Shown: positions 9,122-18,065 of the stretch, one piece after another
Layout: each line of letters opens with the position of its first letter
Numbering within the stretch: position 1 is the first letter of the stretch
Origin: Bacillota bacterium
GTDB lineage: Bacteria; Bacillota; Clostridia; Lachnospirales; Lachnospiraceae
Length of the DNA: 64,000 nt
Direction of reading: 5' to 3'
Assembly (NCBI GenBank): GCA_023410575.1
Contig: JAEYPP010000016.1
Span: 1-64,000, forward strand
Notes under the pieces: generated by a model
Database searches by the model: none
Told to the model about the DNA's origin: nothing
Seen by the model: only the letters and a program-made list of their open reading frames with translations
Made by a program: the position numbers and the translations under genes

Positions 9122-10048
9122 ATGAAACTATTTAACAGTAAAGAAACTGTTGCTAGTGAACAAAAGGCAGGTGGCGGTTGTCATCTGCCTTTGAGTTTAT
9201 TTTGGCAAAATAAATTTCTGATTTTTTATTCTATTATATTTATCATATCAATACTCTCATTTGTGATGATTAGGGGGTCCGAAATAGAAGATGATAAGGC
9301 GTTGGAAGAACAACAGACATTATTGTATGAAGATAAGCAGATGGCAATAGAAACTGAGGAAGTAATTGAATTAGAAAGTGCTCCCGAGTCAGTGGTATGC
9401 CCAACAGAACCTTGCGAGGAAGTTATTCCTACAATGTTGCCGGAATACGAAGCATTGTATGCGCAAAATGAAGATTTTATTGGCTGGCTTAACATAGAAG
9501 ATACAGTTATTGATTATCCTGTAATGCAGTGTGCAGAGAATGAAAATTTTTATTTATCACATAATTTTTATAAAGAAGAAAATAAAAATGGATGTTTGAT
9601 TTTAGATAATGATTCGAATGCTGGAATCGGCACAAAGGAGCAGGAATATGTCAATGGTTCCAAGCCTTCAACAAACCTTATTATTCATGGGCACACCATG
9701 AAGTCCGGTCAGATTTTTGGCAATTTAAAGTTATATCAGGACAAGGAATATGGTCTTTCACATAATATAATATGCTTTGATTCGCTCTATGAAAAAAGAG
9801 AATATGAACTTGTAGCAGTCTTTTATTCGCAGGTTTATTATCAAAGTCAAGATGTGTTTAAATATTATAAGTTCTTTCAAGCAAATACGCAGGATGAATT
9901 TGATGATTGGTACAATAACATAAAGGAAATGTCCCTGTATGATACAGGTGTTACAGCGGAGTTCGGAGATGAGTTTATTACATTATCATGCTGTGCATAT
10001 CATGTGGAAGATGGAAGATTTGTTGTGGTAGGAAAGAGAATATACTAA
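9122..10048 (+). CDS. srtB: Class B sortase
   Basis: This 308-residue protein starts directly after the surface-protein stop. It has one N-terminal membrane segment (about 27-48, NKFLIFYSIIFIISILSFVMI), a linker, and a sortase B catalytic domain (about 105-308). The catalytic His is in IIHGHTMKSGQIFGNL, the Cys in FITLSCCAYHVEDGRFVVVG, and the Arg most likely in that same RFVVVGKR segment. The enzyme should cleave the VPKTGD signal of its neighbour and attach it to the cell wall. The gene order makes this a dedicated enzyme-substrate pair. A downstream terminator was not identified. Confidence 0.93.
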   Translation: MKLFNSKETVASEQKAGGGCHLPLSLFWQNKFLIFYSIIFIISILSFVMIRGSEIEDDKALEEQQTLLYEDKQMAIETEEVIELESAPESVVCPTEPCEEVIPTMLPEYEALYAQNEDFIGWLNIEDTVIDYPVMQCAENENFYLSHNFYKEENKNGCLILDNDSNAGIGTKEQEYVNGSKPSTNLIIHGHTMKSGQIFGNLKLYQDKEYGLSHNIICFDSLYEKREYELVAVFYSQVYYQSQDVFKYYKFFQANTQDEFDDWYNNIKEMSLYDTGVTAEFGDEFITLSCCAYHVEDGRFVVVGKRIY

Positions 10049-10118
10049 AAACAAGAGGAGGATTATGAAAAGGATAAGTCCTAAGTAAGATTCCAAAGAC
10101 ACACGAAGGAGATAAATT

Positions 10119-10187
10119 ATGTTTAAAAAGAAAAAGTTTTTAGCAAGAATATCGAACTGTCTATATTTATTATCGTTCAGGCATTAA
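10119..10187 (+). other. 22-codon open frame with a good ribosome site (leader or gene remnant)
   Basis: AAGGAG lies 9 nt before ATG 10119, which opens MFKKKKFLARISNCLYLLSF and ends two residues later. It looks like the start of a membrane or secreted protein that is cut short. A second fragment of 8 codons (MKRISPK, 10064-10087) precedes it, also with GAGGAGG. I cannot assign a function; decay of a former gene is the simplest reading. Confidence 0.3.
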
Positions 10188-10225
10188 CAATAAATAGTTG
10201 ACAAATAGTAGAAAATATGTAATAT

Positions 10226-10372
10226 ATGCATAATGAACTTACTATTTCAGAGGCCAAGTTTATTGATACACTGTATGTAACCGAACGTGGTGGAAAAGCA
10301 ATATGGTACAGCTTATCTCCAGAACATATCGAGCGGCCTAAAAATTTGATGTTGTGCGAGGAAAAAATATGA
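10226..10372 (+). pseudogene. 48-codon fragment overlapping the phosphotransferase start, possibly a regulator remnant
   Basis: The frame from ATG 10226 reads MHNELTISEAKFIDTLYVTE and continues RGGKAIWYSLSPEHIERPKNLML. The TERGGKAIWYSLSPE part recalls the wing and end of a winged-helix regulator. It has no ribosome site, and a promoter-like TTGACA (10198-10203) with TAATAT (10220-10225) ends directly at its first codon, so it is probably not translated from here. Its TGA overlaps the ATG of the next gene. Confidence 0.3.
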
Positions 10373-11151
10373 TTCTAAAAGAAGTTTTACATGGCGGAAG
10401 AGAAGGTAGAATATCAAAAGAAGAAGATAAAGTAATACGTCCAGGAAATAAATGGACTTCGTATGTACAGTTATTTTTATCATTTATGCATGAAAACGGG
10501 TTTAATAATATTCCTAAACCATATGGAATAAGCGAATCAGGAATGGAAATGGTTTCTTTTGTGGATGGAACTGTTTATAATGACAGTTTACCGAATGAGA
10601 TTCTAACAGATGATATTCTAGTTGAAGTGGCAAAATTACTTCGCAGATATCATGATATTGGAGAAAAGTATGTTCATCGATTAACAGGAGAAGAAGTTTG
10701 GATGTTGTCCAAACGATTACCGGTAGAGGTTATGTGCCATGGGGATTTTGCACCTTATAACATAACTTTTGTTGACGGGTGTGTACATGGGATTATCGAT
10801 TTTGATACATTACATCCAGGACCAAGAATCTGGGATGTTGCATATGCAGCATATAGATGGATTCCGTTTGTTGCACCGACAAATCCTGATTATTATTGTA
10901 ATTTAAATGAGCAAATTCGTAGACTGAAGTTGTTTGCAGACTCCTATGATTTAAAGGATAATGAAAGAGAACAGTTGCCCAACATGATAATTGAACGGAT
11001 AAGTAGTCTTGTTACATATATGAGAAATGAGGCAGACTCTGGAGATGAAGATGTTCAGAAAAATATAGAGAATGGACACTTGAATTTGTATCTGGATGAT
11101 ATTCAATATATAAAAGAGTCTCAAAAGAAAATACTAGAAGGAATAATATAG
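10369..11151 (+). CDS. Aminoglycoside phosphotransferase (APH)/choline-kinase family protein
   Basis: The protein has 260 residues from ATG 10369 (MILKEVLHGG). The APH fold is shown by the catalytic loop CHGDFAPYNITF (HGD....N) at about residues 124-135, followed by IIDFD, the metal-binding DFG-like site, and DVAYAAYRW. The family transfers phosphate from ATP to small hydroxylated substrates such as aminoglycosides, choline or homoserine-like compounds; the substrate here cannot be told from sequence. It is likely cytoplasmic and single-gene, with no functional neighbours. It should not be read as a proven resistance gene. Confidence 0.8.
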   Translation: MILKEVLHGGREGRISKEEDKVIRPGNKWTSYVQLFLSFMHENGFNNIPKPYGISESGMEMVSFVDGTVYNDSLPNEILTDDILVEVAKLLRRYHDIGEKYVHRLTGEEVWMLSKRLPVEVMCHGDFAPYNITFVDGCVHGIIDFDTLHPGPRIWDVAYAAYRWIPFVAPTNPDYYCNLNEQIRRLKLFADSYDLKDNEREQLPNMIIERISSLVTYMRNEADSGDEDVQKNIENGHLNLYLDDIQYIKESQKKILEGII

Positions 11152-11421
11152 CCTTGTTAGAAAATAACTATGAGGCATATACCCTTGATCTGTTGAGTCT
11201 GTAAAACTGATATTCCTCGAATTTTATTCTTTAGCTTGGCAATTGTTTCAGATCACTTACAAAGAAACAAAGAACGCTTAAATCGTATTTTGGCATATTT
11301 TCGAAGGCCTTACAAGTCCCACACGCTCTTTGTGGGCTTGTTTCCATCGCGCGTCGTAGAAAATATACATGTGTACTCTTTCTTCTTCATAGCAAAAAAT
11401 CACAAACGCCTAAAAACAAAC

Positions 11422-11450
11422 AGGGTTATTACATTATGCAATAACCCTTT
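11422..11450 (-). terminator. Terminator of the minus-strand VWA gene
   Basis: AGGGTTATT and AATAACCCT form a perfect 9-bp stem just beyond the stop of the minus-strand gene, and can act in both directions (TTT on the plus side). Another hairpin at 11314-11339 (AAG.CCCACA/TGTGGGCTT, one bulge) lies to the left. Apart from these two hairpins, I see no convincing gene in 11152-11471. Confidence 0.65.
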
Positions 11451-11471
11451 CTACATGAATCAATTCGCTCT

Positions 11472-13196
11472 TTACATCTGTGCGTTAAATAAACTCTTAA
11501 TCTTATAGACAATATCATCGCTATCTGCGTTGATAGTCGCTGCTTCATTAATATTAGATAGAGCAGCCATGGAATCCTTATCTGCTTCAGTACCATAACT
11601 AATCGTATAAACTGGAATTTGTTCTTTCTTTAGTATTCCAGTGATTGACTCTAAAGCGAATCCCTCGTTCGACTGACCATCGCTTAATAAGAATAGCATT
11701 ACCTTTGCGTTAGGATTGTTTTTCTTCGCTTCGATTAACATATTCGTTCCTACGATAACGGCATTGTAACTTGCAGTTCCACCATTAGCAGACAAGTCTT
11801 CGACAGCTCCTTTAAAATACGCTCTTTGATTTAGATCAAACTTGGCAATTGGTAAATCAATTGTGACATCGCTACTATAACTTACAAGTCCAACATAGTT
11901 TGTTTCATTGATATACTTAGAACCATTAATTAAGGATTCTCTTAACTGATTAATCGGATCACCATCCATGCTACCACTACAATCGGCAACGAACACTGCA
12001 ATGATATCTTTTCCACTGTCTTTATTTGATTTCCATAACTTTTGGGCTTGAATGATATCAGCTCCAGTATAGTTAAAATTATCTCCCTGATAACTTTCTT
12101 GTTGATTAAATCCATACTCTGTTGCTAAGGCCTGAGACTCCTGTGAGGTGCAAAATGTAGTAAATAAATCGAGCACTTCTAGTTTATCCTGACTTAAGGT
12201 TCCAACTGCATATAATGGATTATCATGTCTCTCACCAAAAGGGATAAACTCATAATCATTGCTCAAGTCTGAATCATTAATATAGGATTGGTACTCCATA
12301 ATCATTCCGGTTAGTGAACCACTTTTTGCACTTTCACGCATTTGCAAGGTGGTATAAGCAACATAAGGTACATTTTGCTGGAATGCAGTAAAGCCATTCT
12401 TGGCAGTGTCGCTAGATACATTATTAGAATCATAAGCAGATAAGGTGCTCATTAAAAAGTTAAGACCAGTTGCACTTGAGAGTGGATTGGTATAACCCAT
12501 GATAATCTTATTCTCAGCAGTCGCCTGCGTTACTGTCTTTATCGTAACCTCTTTGTAGGTATTCTTAATCTCTGTTGCTGTATTCTTAGACAACAGCATA
12601 CCGGCAACATTTCCCACTAGCCTGTCAGTTTGAGTACTTAACTCACCACCTTGTGCTATCGTTAACTTACCAAATAAAGAATTGGAAGGAGTATAAGCAT
12701 CCGGCAAATACTTCTTTGAAACAATGTAATCAGAACCTAAACCACTAGCCATTGGACGGATAGAAATAGAAACGGTACTTCCATTCTCTAAGGTATAGCC
12801 GGCATTGTTAAATTGCTCTGCCATCTCATTCAACCAACCATCCTTATTACTACCTGATTTCTCGGAAGTTGCGAATATTTCAATATTTACTTGGCCATTA
12901 CCTTCTACGGTTAATGGATATTTTTCTATCTCTGGTAATTCATCGGCAAGTGAAGTATTTTCCAAATCTACGGAAGCCTTCCTTGGAGTAGAGGTACGTA
13001 CCGTAATCTCACTCAAGGCTTCTTCTATCGTACCGATAGAGTTAGATGTGTACGGATCAAGTGAACTTACCGAGTTATTTCCATTGCCATTATTTCCTTT
13101 TAGTGATGAGATTGCAATCACTACGATTACAAAAAATGCAAATATAATTCCGACAAATGTATAAACCTGTTTTTTAAACTCCTTATTATCCCTCAT
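11472..13196 (-). CDS. Membrane-anchored substrate-binding-like protein with C-terminal von Willebrand A domain
   Basis: This 574-residue protein has an N-terminal membrane anchor (about 10-31, VYTFVGIIFAFFVIVVIAIS) and a Ser/Asn-rich linker. Residues about 100-390 resemble a type 2 periplasmic binding protein (VNIEIFATSEKSGSNKDGWL...). Residues about 395-574 form a VWA domain with an intact MIDAS motif DCSGSMDGDP, a downstream conserved Thr region (NGGTASYNAV) and FLLSDGQSNEG. VWA domains bind partners through a divalent metal. The gene lies in a minus-strand pair with the membrane protein upstream at 13293-14054. Role is unknown; the combination suggests a surface receptor or assembly factor. 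Confidence 0.8.
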   Translation of the reverse strand: MRDNKEFKKQVYTFVGIIFAFFVIVVIAISSLKGNNGNGNNSVSSLDPYTSNSIGTIEEALSEITVRTSTPRKASVDLENTSLADELPEIEKYPLTVEGNGQVNIEIFATSEKSGSNKDGWLNEMAEQFNNAGYTLENGSTVSISIRPMASGLGSDYIVSKKYLPDAYTPSNSLFGKLTIAQGGELSTQTDRLVGNVAGMLLSKNTATEIKNTYKEVTIKTVTQATAENKIIMGYTNPLSSATGLNFLMSTLSAYDSNNVSSDTAKNGFTAFQQNVPYVAYTTLQMRESAKSGSLTGMIMEYQSYINDSDLSNDYEFIPFGERHDNPLYAVGTLSQDKLEVLDLFTTFCTSQESQALATEYGFNQQESYQGDNFNYTGADIIQAQKLWKSNKDSGKDIIAVFVADCSGSMDGDPINQLRESLINGSKYINETNYVGLVSYSSDVTIDLPIAKFDLNQRAYFKGAVEDLSANGGTASYNAVIVGTNMLIEAKKNNPNAKVMLFLLSDGQSNEGFALESITGILKKEQIPVYTISYGTEADKDSMAALSNINEAATINADSDDIVYKIKSLFNAQM

Positions 13197-13292
13197 TTTA
13201 TACTCTCCTCATCTTTTCTATGATTTCCCAGCCTTCATGATATGGGCATGTCAGGGCATTAGCATCTTATGATGCTTATTAATAATAATTTC

Positions 13293-14054
13293 CTAATCAT
13301 ACTTTTTCGTTAAGTCATTCACTTGATCGGTGCTTGAAAAATGCAGTTGCTTCATTGCGTTAACAGTATCTTGAATCTCAGATAAGTTATTTTCGCGATT
13401 GCTATCATTAATTCTTGAAATTTCGGTAATTAAGTTATTCAACTCCAATAAAAGTTCTTCATTTTTATTACATAAATCAGTTACGTAGGTGATATGTTCC
13501 TTGAATTGTTGATCCTTTTTCTTATAGTTTTCTGGTGATAGTCCTGTATCATAATTTGACCTAGAGAATATGGCATAATCTTTGAAATCAAAGATAGAAA
13601 TACGTTTAATAATCTGATGAACCGTTGTGGTAAACGTTTCTTCTGCATTCTCCATAAGATTCGACATTGGAGTAAACTGCCTGTCTTCTCTAAAATTCTC
13701 GTACAACATTTTTTGCAAGGTTGCCTTTTCTCTATCAAACCGATCAATATGCCCCTCAGTTAAGTAAATTTGTTTATCGAATACTCCCTGTCCGCCCATA
13801 TAATATTGATGTACAATTTGGTAAAGGCTGCTTCTGTCGTTGATCTCCGAAACCCTCCATTGAGTTTTAATTAAGTATTTATAATTAAACCAAAGGAAGA
13901 TTATCAAATATGCAAATGCTAATGTGATAGCAAAGGCCTGCTTTAGCGTATTAGAGTTACGAAAGGATAAGCCACACACACCATATGTTACAATAGCAAG
14001 ACTTGCTAAAACGGCATCTACTGCAATTACTTTAATTAAGATGTTTCTTTTCAA
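13293..14054 (-). CDS. Membrane protein of unknown function, partner of the VWA protein
   Basis: The protein has 253 residues. Two membrane helices are seen near the N terminus (about 7-30 and 40-60), followed by a cytoplasmic region of about 190 residues rich in charged residues with helical and coiled-coil character (LCNKNEELLLELNNLITEIS). I recognise no catalytic motif. It is encoded 96 nt upstream of the VWA gene on the same strand, so the two are probably co-expressed and may form a complex. Confidence 0.65.
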   Translation of the reverse strand: MKRNILIKVIAVDAVLASLAIVTYGVCGLSFRNSNTLKQAFAITLAFAYLIIFLWFNYKYLIKTQWRVSEINDRSSLYQIVHQYYMGGQGVFDKQIYLTEGHIDRFDREKATLQKMLYENFREDRQFTPMSNLMENAEETFTTTVHQIIKRISIFDFKDYAIFSRSNYDTGLSPENYKKKDQQFKEHITYVTDLCNKNEELLLELNNLITEISRINDSNRENNLSEIQDTVNAMKQLHFSSTDQVNDLTKKYD

Positions 14055-14235
14055 ACGTTAGCCCCCTCATATCATGGATTTTGTAACTATTAGGTAACTC
14101 GATTGAATATTGCTTAAATCTAACTAACAATATGTTACTATATTAGTAAATATTTATCAATTACTAAAGTTCTCTTTTTCAAATCCATAAGTGTCATTAA
14201 TACCTAATTAAAGTCATTTTCTCGAAGTTTCTCTA

Positions 14236-14484
14236 ATGCATCGCCTACGAAAAAATTGGAATCGTTACCAAGTTAGTGGAAAGAAGTTTGCGGCTGTTTG
14301 TTTGGGTGAAAATAATGAACCATATTACATTACCATAAAGTTAGATCCAGCAGAAGGCGATTTTTTAAGGAATCAATATGAGGATATTGTTCCAGGGTAT
14401 TATATGAATAAAGTTCATTGGAATTCTATTAAACCTGACGGAACAGTACCAGATGATTTACTTAAGGAATTATTAGATAAATAA
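14236..14484 (+). pseudogene. Remnant of a YjbR/MmcQ-family protein
   Basis: The 82-residue frame contains the family core (VSGKKFAAVCLGENNEPYY then KLDPAEGDFLRNQY, PGYYMNKVHWNSI and DGTVPDDLLKELLDK). Normal family members are about 115-125 residues. Here about 20 N-terminal residues and the last 15-20 residues are missing, and no ribosome site precedes ATG 14236. It is most likely a decayed gene. Confidence 0.6.
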
Positions 14485-14685
14485 TTGTTTATATATCGTG
14501 CGAGTGTTATAGTGCTATGAATACAAAAAAGTAGAATAGAATATGAAATGGTAAAGAAAATATATCTTTCCAGAAATGAGTCATAGAAGCCATAAGGAAA
14601 ACAAATGTAAAATTTACAGAATATTTACGATTTATTACAAATATTGTATACCAATATGATAATATACCACAAATATACAAATAAC

Positions 14686-14714
14686 TTGACACTATTGTAT
14701 TTGTATTATAATAT
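14686..14714 (+). promoter_or_regulatory. Promoter of the chemoreceptor gene
   Basis: TTGACA (14686-14691) is followed by overlapping -10 candidates: TATAAT at 14707 (15-nt spacer) and TAATAT at 14709 (17-nt spacer). It lies about 50 nt before the gene. Confidence 0.6.
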
Positions 14715-14761
14715 ATTTATATAGTGAAGTTACAAAATTCACACAGAAGGGAGTTGATATT

Positions 14762-16810
14762 ATGAAAAATCTAAAAATATCTCATAGGATTAGTATTATT
14801 ATTTGCATTATTTTAACTTTTTGCTTGAGTATCATATACATATTCGTTAGTTTAGCAACTTCAAACACCATGAAGGATGCTTCAATTGACCGTATGCTGG
14901 AAACATCGAAAGATCGTAGTGAAATTATTCAGAATTACATACATAACGCAGAAATTTACTTAAAGGGTTACACGAAAGAAAATGACTTAATAGAAGCATT
15001 AAAGAACCCGACAACTGAAAACTTAGAGAAAGCTCAAAATAGTACAGTCGCTTATGCTTCGGTCAATGATAAATTAGAGAATATATATCTAGCAGATATA
15101 AATAGTGTCGTATTATCAAGTATGGTTACAAATGTAATTGGAGTGCAACTACGTAAGGGGGATGACTTAAAACAATTAACTGATCAAATATTTATAGGTA
15201 ATGAGGTTTACAATACAGGTGTAATAAAGTCGAAATCTACAGATGCTCAAGTGCTATCAATGTATTGTCCGATCTATGATTCTAATGGTAACGCACTTGG
15301 ATATGCGGGTATGGCATTAACAGCTGATGGTTTATTGGATACTTTAAATTCACTTGGATTTGTTGGATTAGAGAGTAGTAGATATGAGTTGTTGAATTTG
15401 AATAATAATACTTACATTTGTACAGAAGATATAACAAAACATGGCATGGAGATTGAAGATCAATCTTTATTGAATCTAATAGAGGAAGTTAAAAATAGTA
15501 ATCAAGAATCAAATCCATGGAAAGAATATAAGAACAGTGTTACTGGAGAGGATGAAACCGCAGTATACAATTACATAGAAAACAGAAACTGGCTATTTGT
15601 AATCAAAGTGCAAAATTCTGAGTTATATCATTCAACCAATCGTTTGTCGACCAATATCTTAGCTATTTGTATCGCTATAGCTATCATATGTGTATTAGGA
15701 GTTTATATTAGCTCAAGAATCATATCGAAGGATCTGAATAAATTGAGTATCATATTAAAAGGTATTGGGGACTTAAATTTAACACAGGATACTGCATTGG
15801 CTCCATATAAGGGGCGTAAAGATGAGGTGGGAATAATCGCAGGGGCAACACACCATCTTGTTAAGGCGGTTGAAGAAATCATTTCTAGTTTAAAACAAGA
15901 AAGTCAGATATTAAAGGATGGAGCAGTTACTTTAGAAGAGGTTTTCCAAAAAAGCATGGACTCTATGGATCAAATCAATGGAGCCGTGAAAGAAATTGCT
16001 GAGGGTGCAACAAACCAAGCGGAGGAAACACAGCGAGCTTCTAGCAATGTACTTCAAGTTGGTGGTATGATTGAAAAAATTGTAGATGAGATACAAACAC
16101 TTGAGACGAATTCAAAATTGTTACAGAATGCTGGAGGAATCGGAGAAAAAACATTCGCCAAATTACAAGATATTAATAGAGAAACTGAGATATCCGTTGA
16201 TAAGATTTATGATCAAACGAATATGACCAATGAATCTGTTCTAAAGATACATAAAGCAGTTTCATTTATTACCGCCATCGCAGAGGAGACAAGTTTATTA
16301 TCCTTAAATGCTTCGATTGAAGCAGCAAGAGCAGGAGAACAAGGAAGAGGATTCTCAGTTGTGGCAACTCAGATTAAGAAATTAGCAGAACAGTCTAATA
16401 GTTCAGCATCCGAAATTGATAACATTGTTACTGCATTAATCCAAGAATCAGAGAGAGCTGTACAAACGGTAGACGAAGTTAGAAATAATATCGGGCATCA
16501 ATCGGCACAGGTGAAGGATACATTATCTATCTTTAAAGATATGAAAGAAAAAATTGATATATCGATTGAAAGACTCCAAAAAGTTAAGGATCATACAGAT
16601 ATGATTGATCATGCTCGTAAAGAAGTAGTAGATGTAGTAAGTAATCTATCCGCAATTTCAGAAGAGAATGCAGCAAGTATTGAAGAAACAGCAGCTTCCT
16701 TAATTGAAGTAGGTAATATGGTAGAATCCATAAAAGATTCAGGAGAACAGATATCAGAATTCTCGGAACGAATCAAACAAAGAACAGATTCCTTTATGTT
16801 GAATAACTGA
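14762..16810 (+). CDS. Methyl-accepting chemotaxis protein
   Basis: This 682-residue receptor has a first membrane helix (about 9-31), an extracellular region of about 260 residues with dCache-like character, a second membrane helix (about 295-318, ILAICIAIAIICVLGVYI), a HAMP-like linker (about 319-375), and a cytoplasmic signalling domain. The highly conserved hairpin tip is present (AEETSLLSLNASIEAARAGE then QGRGFSVVA). It should form trimers of dimers that control CheA. The start has GAAGGGAG before ATG 14762. The ligand is unknown and no chemotaxis partner gene lies nearby. Confidence 0.93.
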   Translation: MKNLKISHRISIIICIILTFCLSIIYIFVSLATSNTMKDASIDRMLETSKDRSEIIQNYIHNAEIYLKGYTKENDLIEALKNPTTENLEKAQNSTVAYASVNDKLENIYLADINSVVLSSMVTNVIGVQLRKGDDLKQLTDQIFIGNEVYNTGVIKSKSTDAQVLSMYCPIYDSNGNALGYAGMALTADGLLDTLNSLGFVGLESSRYELLNLNNNTYICTEDITKHGMEIEDQSLLNLIEEVKNSNQESNPWKEYKNSVTGEDETAVYNYIENRNWLFVIKVQNSELYHSTNRLSTNILAICIAIAIICVLGVYISSRIISKDLNKLSIILKGIGDLNLTQDTALAPYKGRKDEVGIIAGATHHLVKAVEEIISSLKQESQILKDGAVTLEEVFQKSMDSMDQINGAVKEIAEGATNQAEETQRASSNVLQVGGMIEKIVDEIQTLETNSKLLQNAGGIGEKTFAKLQDINRETEISVDKIYDQTNMTNESVLKIHKAVSFITAIAEETSLLSLNASIEAARAGEQGRGFSVVATQIKKLAEQSNSSASEIDNIVTALIQESERAVQTVDEVRNNIGHQSAQVKDTLSIFKDMKEKIDISIERLQKVKDHTDMIDHARKEVVDVVSNLSAISEENAASIEETAASLIEVGNMVESIKDSGEQISEFSERIKQRTDSFMLNN

Positions 16811-16852
16811 GGCATTTCACAAAGTAATCGTAACTTAAGTAAGAGAAAATTT

Positions 16853-16907
16853 ACCTAAATGGTGGATATAAACTGTAAGGCAGTCTCCATCGTTTAGGTA
16901 TTTTTTT
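16853..16907 (+). terminator. Intrinsic terminator after the chemoreceptor gene
   Basis: ACCTAAA..GGTGGA pairs with TCTCCAT.GTTTAGGT and ends in a run of seven or more T. Confidence 0.8.
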
Positions 16908-16976
16908 GGCTTCTCCATCTGCATAGTTCTCAGCACTCTGTAGATGGTTAATCGAATGAAGGTTAAAAATAGAAGG

Positions 16977-17022
16977 AAAGGCATTTATATATTGTAGAAA
17001 TACTTTATATAAGTGCCTTTTT
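16977..17022 (+). terminator. Second terminator in tandem
   Basis: AAAGGCATTTATAT pairs with ATATAAGTGCCTTT, then TTTATTAT. It insulates the flavodoxin operon from the chemoreceptor gene. Confidence 0.7.
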
Positions 17023-17052
17023 ATTATAACGGATTAGAATTTGTATTGAAGC

Positions 17053-17096
17053 TTGACATATAGGTAATGGGTTACTATAATATGGTAATATGTTAC
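17053..17096 (+). promoter_or_regulatory. Promoter of the flavodoxin operon with two GTAAnnnnTTAC operators
   Basis: TTGACA (17053-17058) and TATAAT (17076-17081) have a 17-nt spacer. GTAATGGGTTAC (17064-17075) fills the spacer, and GTAATATGTTAC (17085-17096) lies just after the -10. The two palindromes are 21 bp apart, two helical turns, so two dimers could bind one face and block polymerase. The MarR protein encoded second in this operon is the natural candidate for an autorepressor. Confidence 0.7.
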
Positions 17097-17115
17097 ATGT
17101 TTATAGGAGGTAAAG

Positions 17116-17556
17116 ATGAAGAAAATAGTTACATACAATAGTAAAACTGGTTTTACAAAGAAGTACGCTGAGTGGATTGCCGAGGAACTTGGATGTGATG
17201 CAATACCAGACAAAGAGATAAGTAATATCACAGAGTATGATTTAATCATTCACGGTGGATGGCTTATGGGTGGAACTATCAATGGATTAGATAATATTAG
17301 AAAATTTAACCCAAAGAAAATAGTTGCTTTCGGTGTTGGTTTTACCAAGGAAGATGATTATATTAAGACGGTAAGGGAAGTGAATCATGTGGATGATATG
17401 CCAACTTTCTATTTTACTGGGGGACTTAATCCTAAAAAGTTGAATTTTCTTATGAAAGCGATTGTAAGGATAGCAACTAAAAAGCCATTGGAAACAGCTG
17501 ATCTTACAAGAAGGGAAGCAACACTGCCATTAATTGAACTTGTAAAGAATATGTAG
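17116..17556 (+). CDS. Flavodoxin-domain protein
   Basis: This 146-residue protein has the flavodoxin_5 layout: an FMN phosphate loop near the N terminus (TYNSKTGFTKKYAEWIA), then YDLIIHGGWLMGG and VAFGVGFTKEDDY. It probably binds FMN and acts in electron transfer or as a small oxidoreductase. AGGAGG precedes the ATG. It is first in an operon with a MarR and a LysR regulator, about 2 kb before the sulfur island; a link with the nitrogenase-like reductase is possible but only inferred from distance. Confidence 0.8.
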   Translation: MKKIVTYNSKTGFTKKYAEWIAEELGCDAIPDKEISNITEYDLIIHGGWLMGGTINGLDNIRKFNPKKIVAFGVGFTKEDDYIKTVREVNHVDDMPTFYFTGGLNPKKLNFLMKAIVRIATKKPLETADLTRREATLPLIELVKNM

Positions 17557-17582
17557 CAAGAAGGTTGCAAGAGGTATTTGAA

Positions 17583-18065
17583 ATGAACTATGGAGATATT
17601 GAGATTAAGGATATGGAGAACTCTTATTTTTTAATTGGACTTCTAAATGCGATGATGAACAATTTACAGACAGTAGGAGACACATTTTTTGAAGAAATGA
17701 GTTGGAAACAGTGCTTTGTTACGATATGTATCCGACTTTTCAAAGAACCACCATCGCTAAAGGAATTATCTGAGGTTATGAATTCTTCCCATCAGAATGT
17801 GAGAAAGATGGTAGAAAGACTAGAGAAAAATGGTTTTGTAAAGGTGGAAGCAGATAAGAAGGACAAGCGTAAACAGCGTCTAGTTCTTACAGAAAGAGCT
17901 GAAGTATTCACAGATCGTTACAGGAAACCTTCGGATGAGTTTATGAACTTTATATTTTCAGGAATCAGTAAAGAAGACCTAGAAATTACAATACGTACTT
18001 TGATGCAGGTCAATATGCGATTGAATCAGTATAAGGATGGTTATAATAAGGAGGTGATTTTATGA
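17583..18065 (+). CDS. MarR-family transcriptional regulator
   Basis: The protein has 160 residues from ATG 17583, chosen because AAGAGGT precedes it; a TTG at 17565 would add six residues. The winged-helix core is clear: LKELSEVMNSSHQNVRKMVE, then RLEKNGFVKVEADKKDKRKQ and LVLTERAE. MarR dimers bind short palindromes and are usually released by small ligands or thiol oxidation. The stop overlaps the next start (ATGA), so translation is coupled with the LysR gene. It likely binds the GTAAnnnnTTAC sites before the operon. Confidence 0.9.
   Translation: MNYGDIEIKDMENSYFLIGLLNAMMNNLQTVGDTFFEEMSWKQCFVTICIRLFKEPPSLKELSEVMNSSHQNVRKMVERLEKNGFVKVEADKKDKRKQRLVLTERAEVFTDRYRKPSDEFMNFIFSGISKEDLEITIRTLMQVNMRLNQYKDGYNKEVIL

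Noticed and set aside
11236..11508. 90-codon plus-strand open frame
   Set aside because: No ribosome site, it runs through two hairpins and into the end of the minus-strand VWA gene, and shows no domain.
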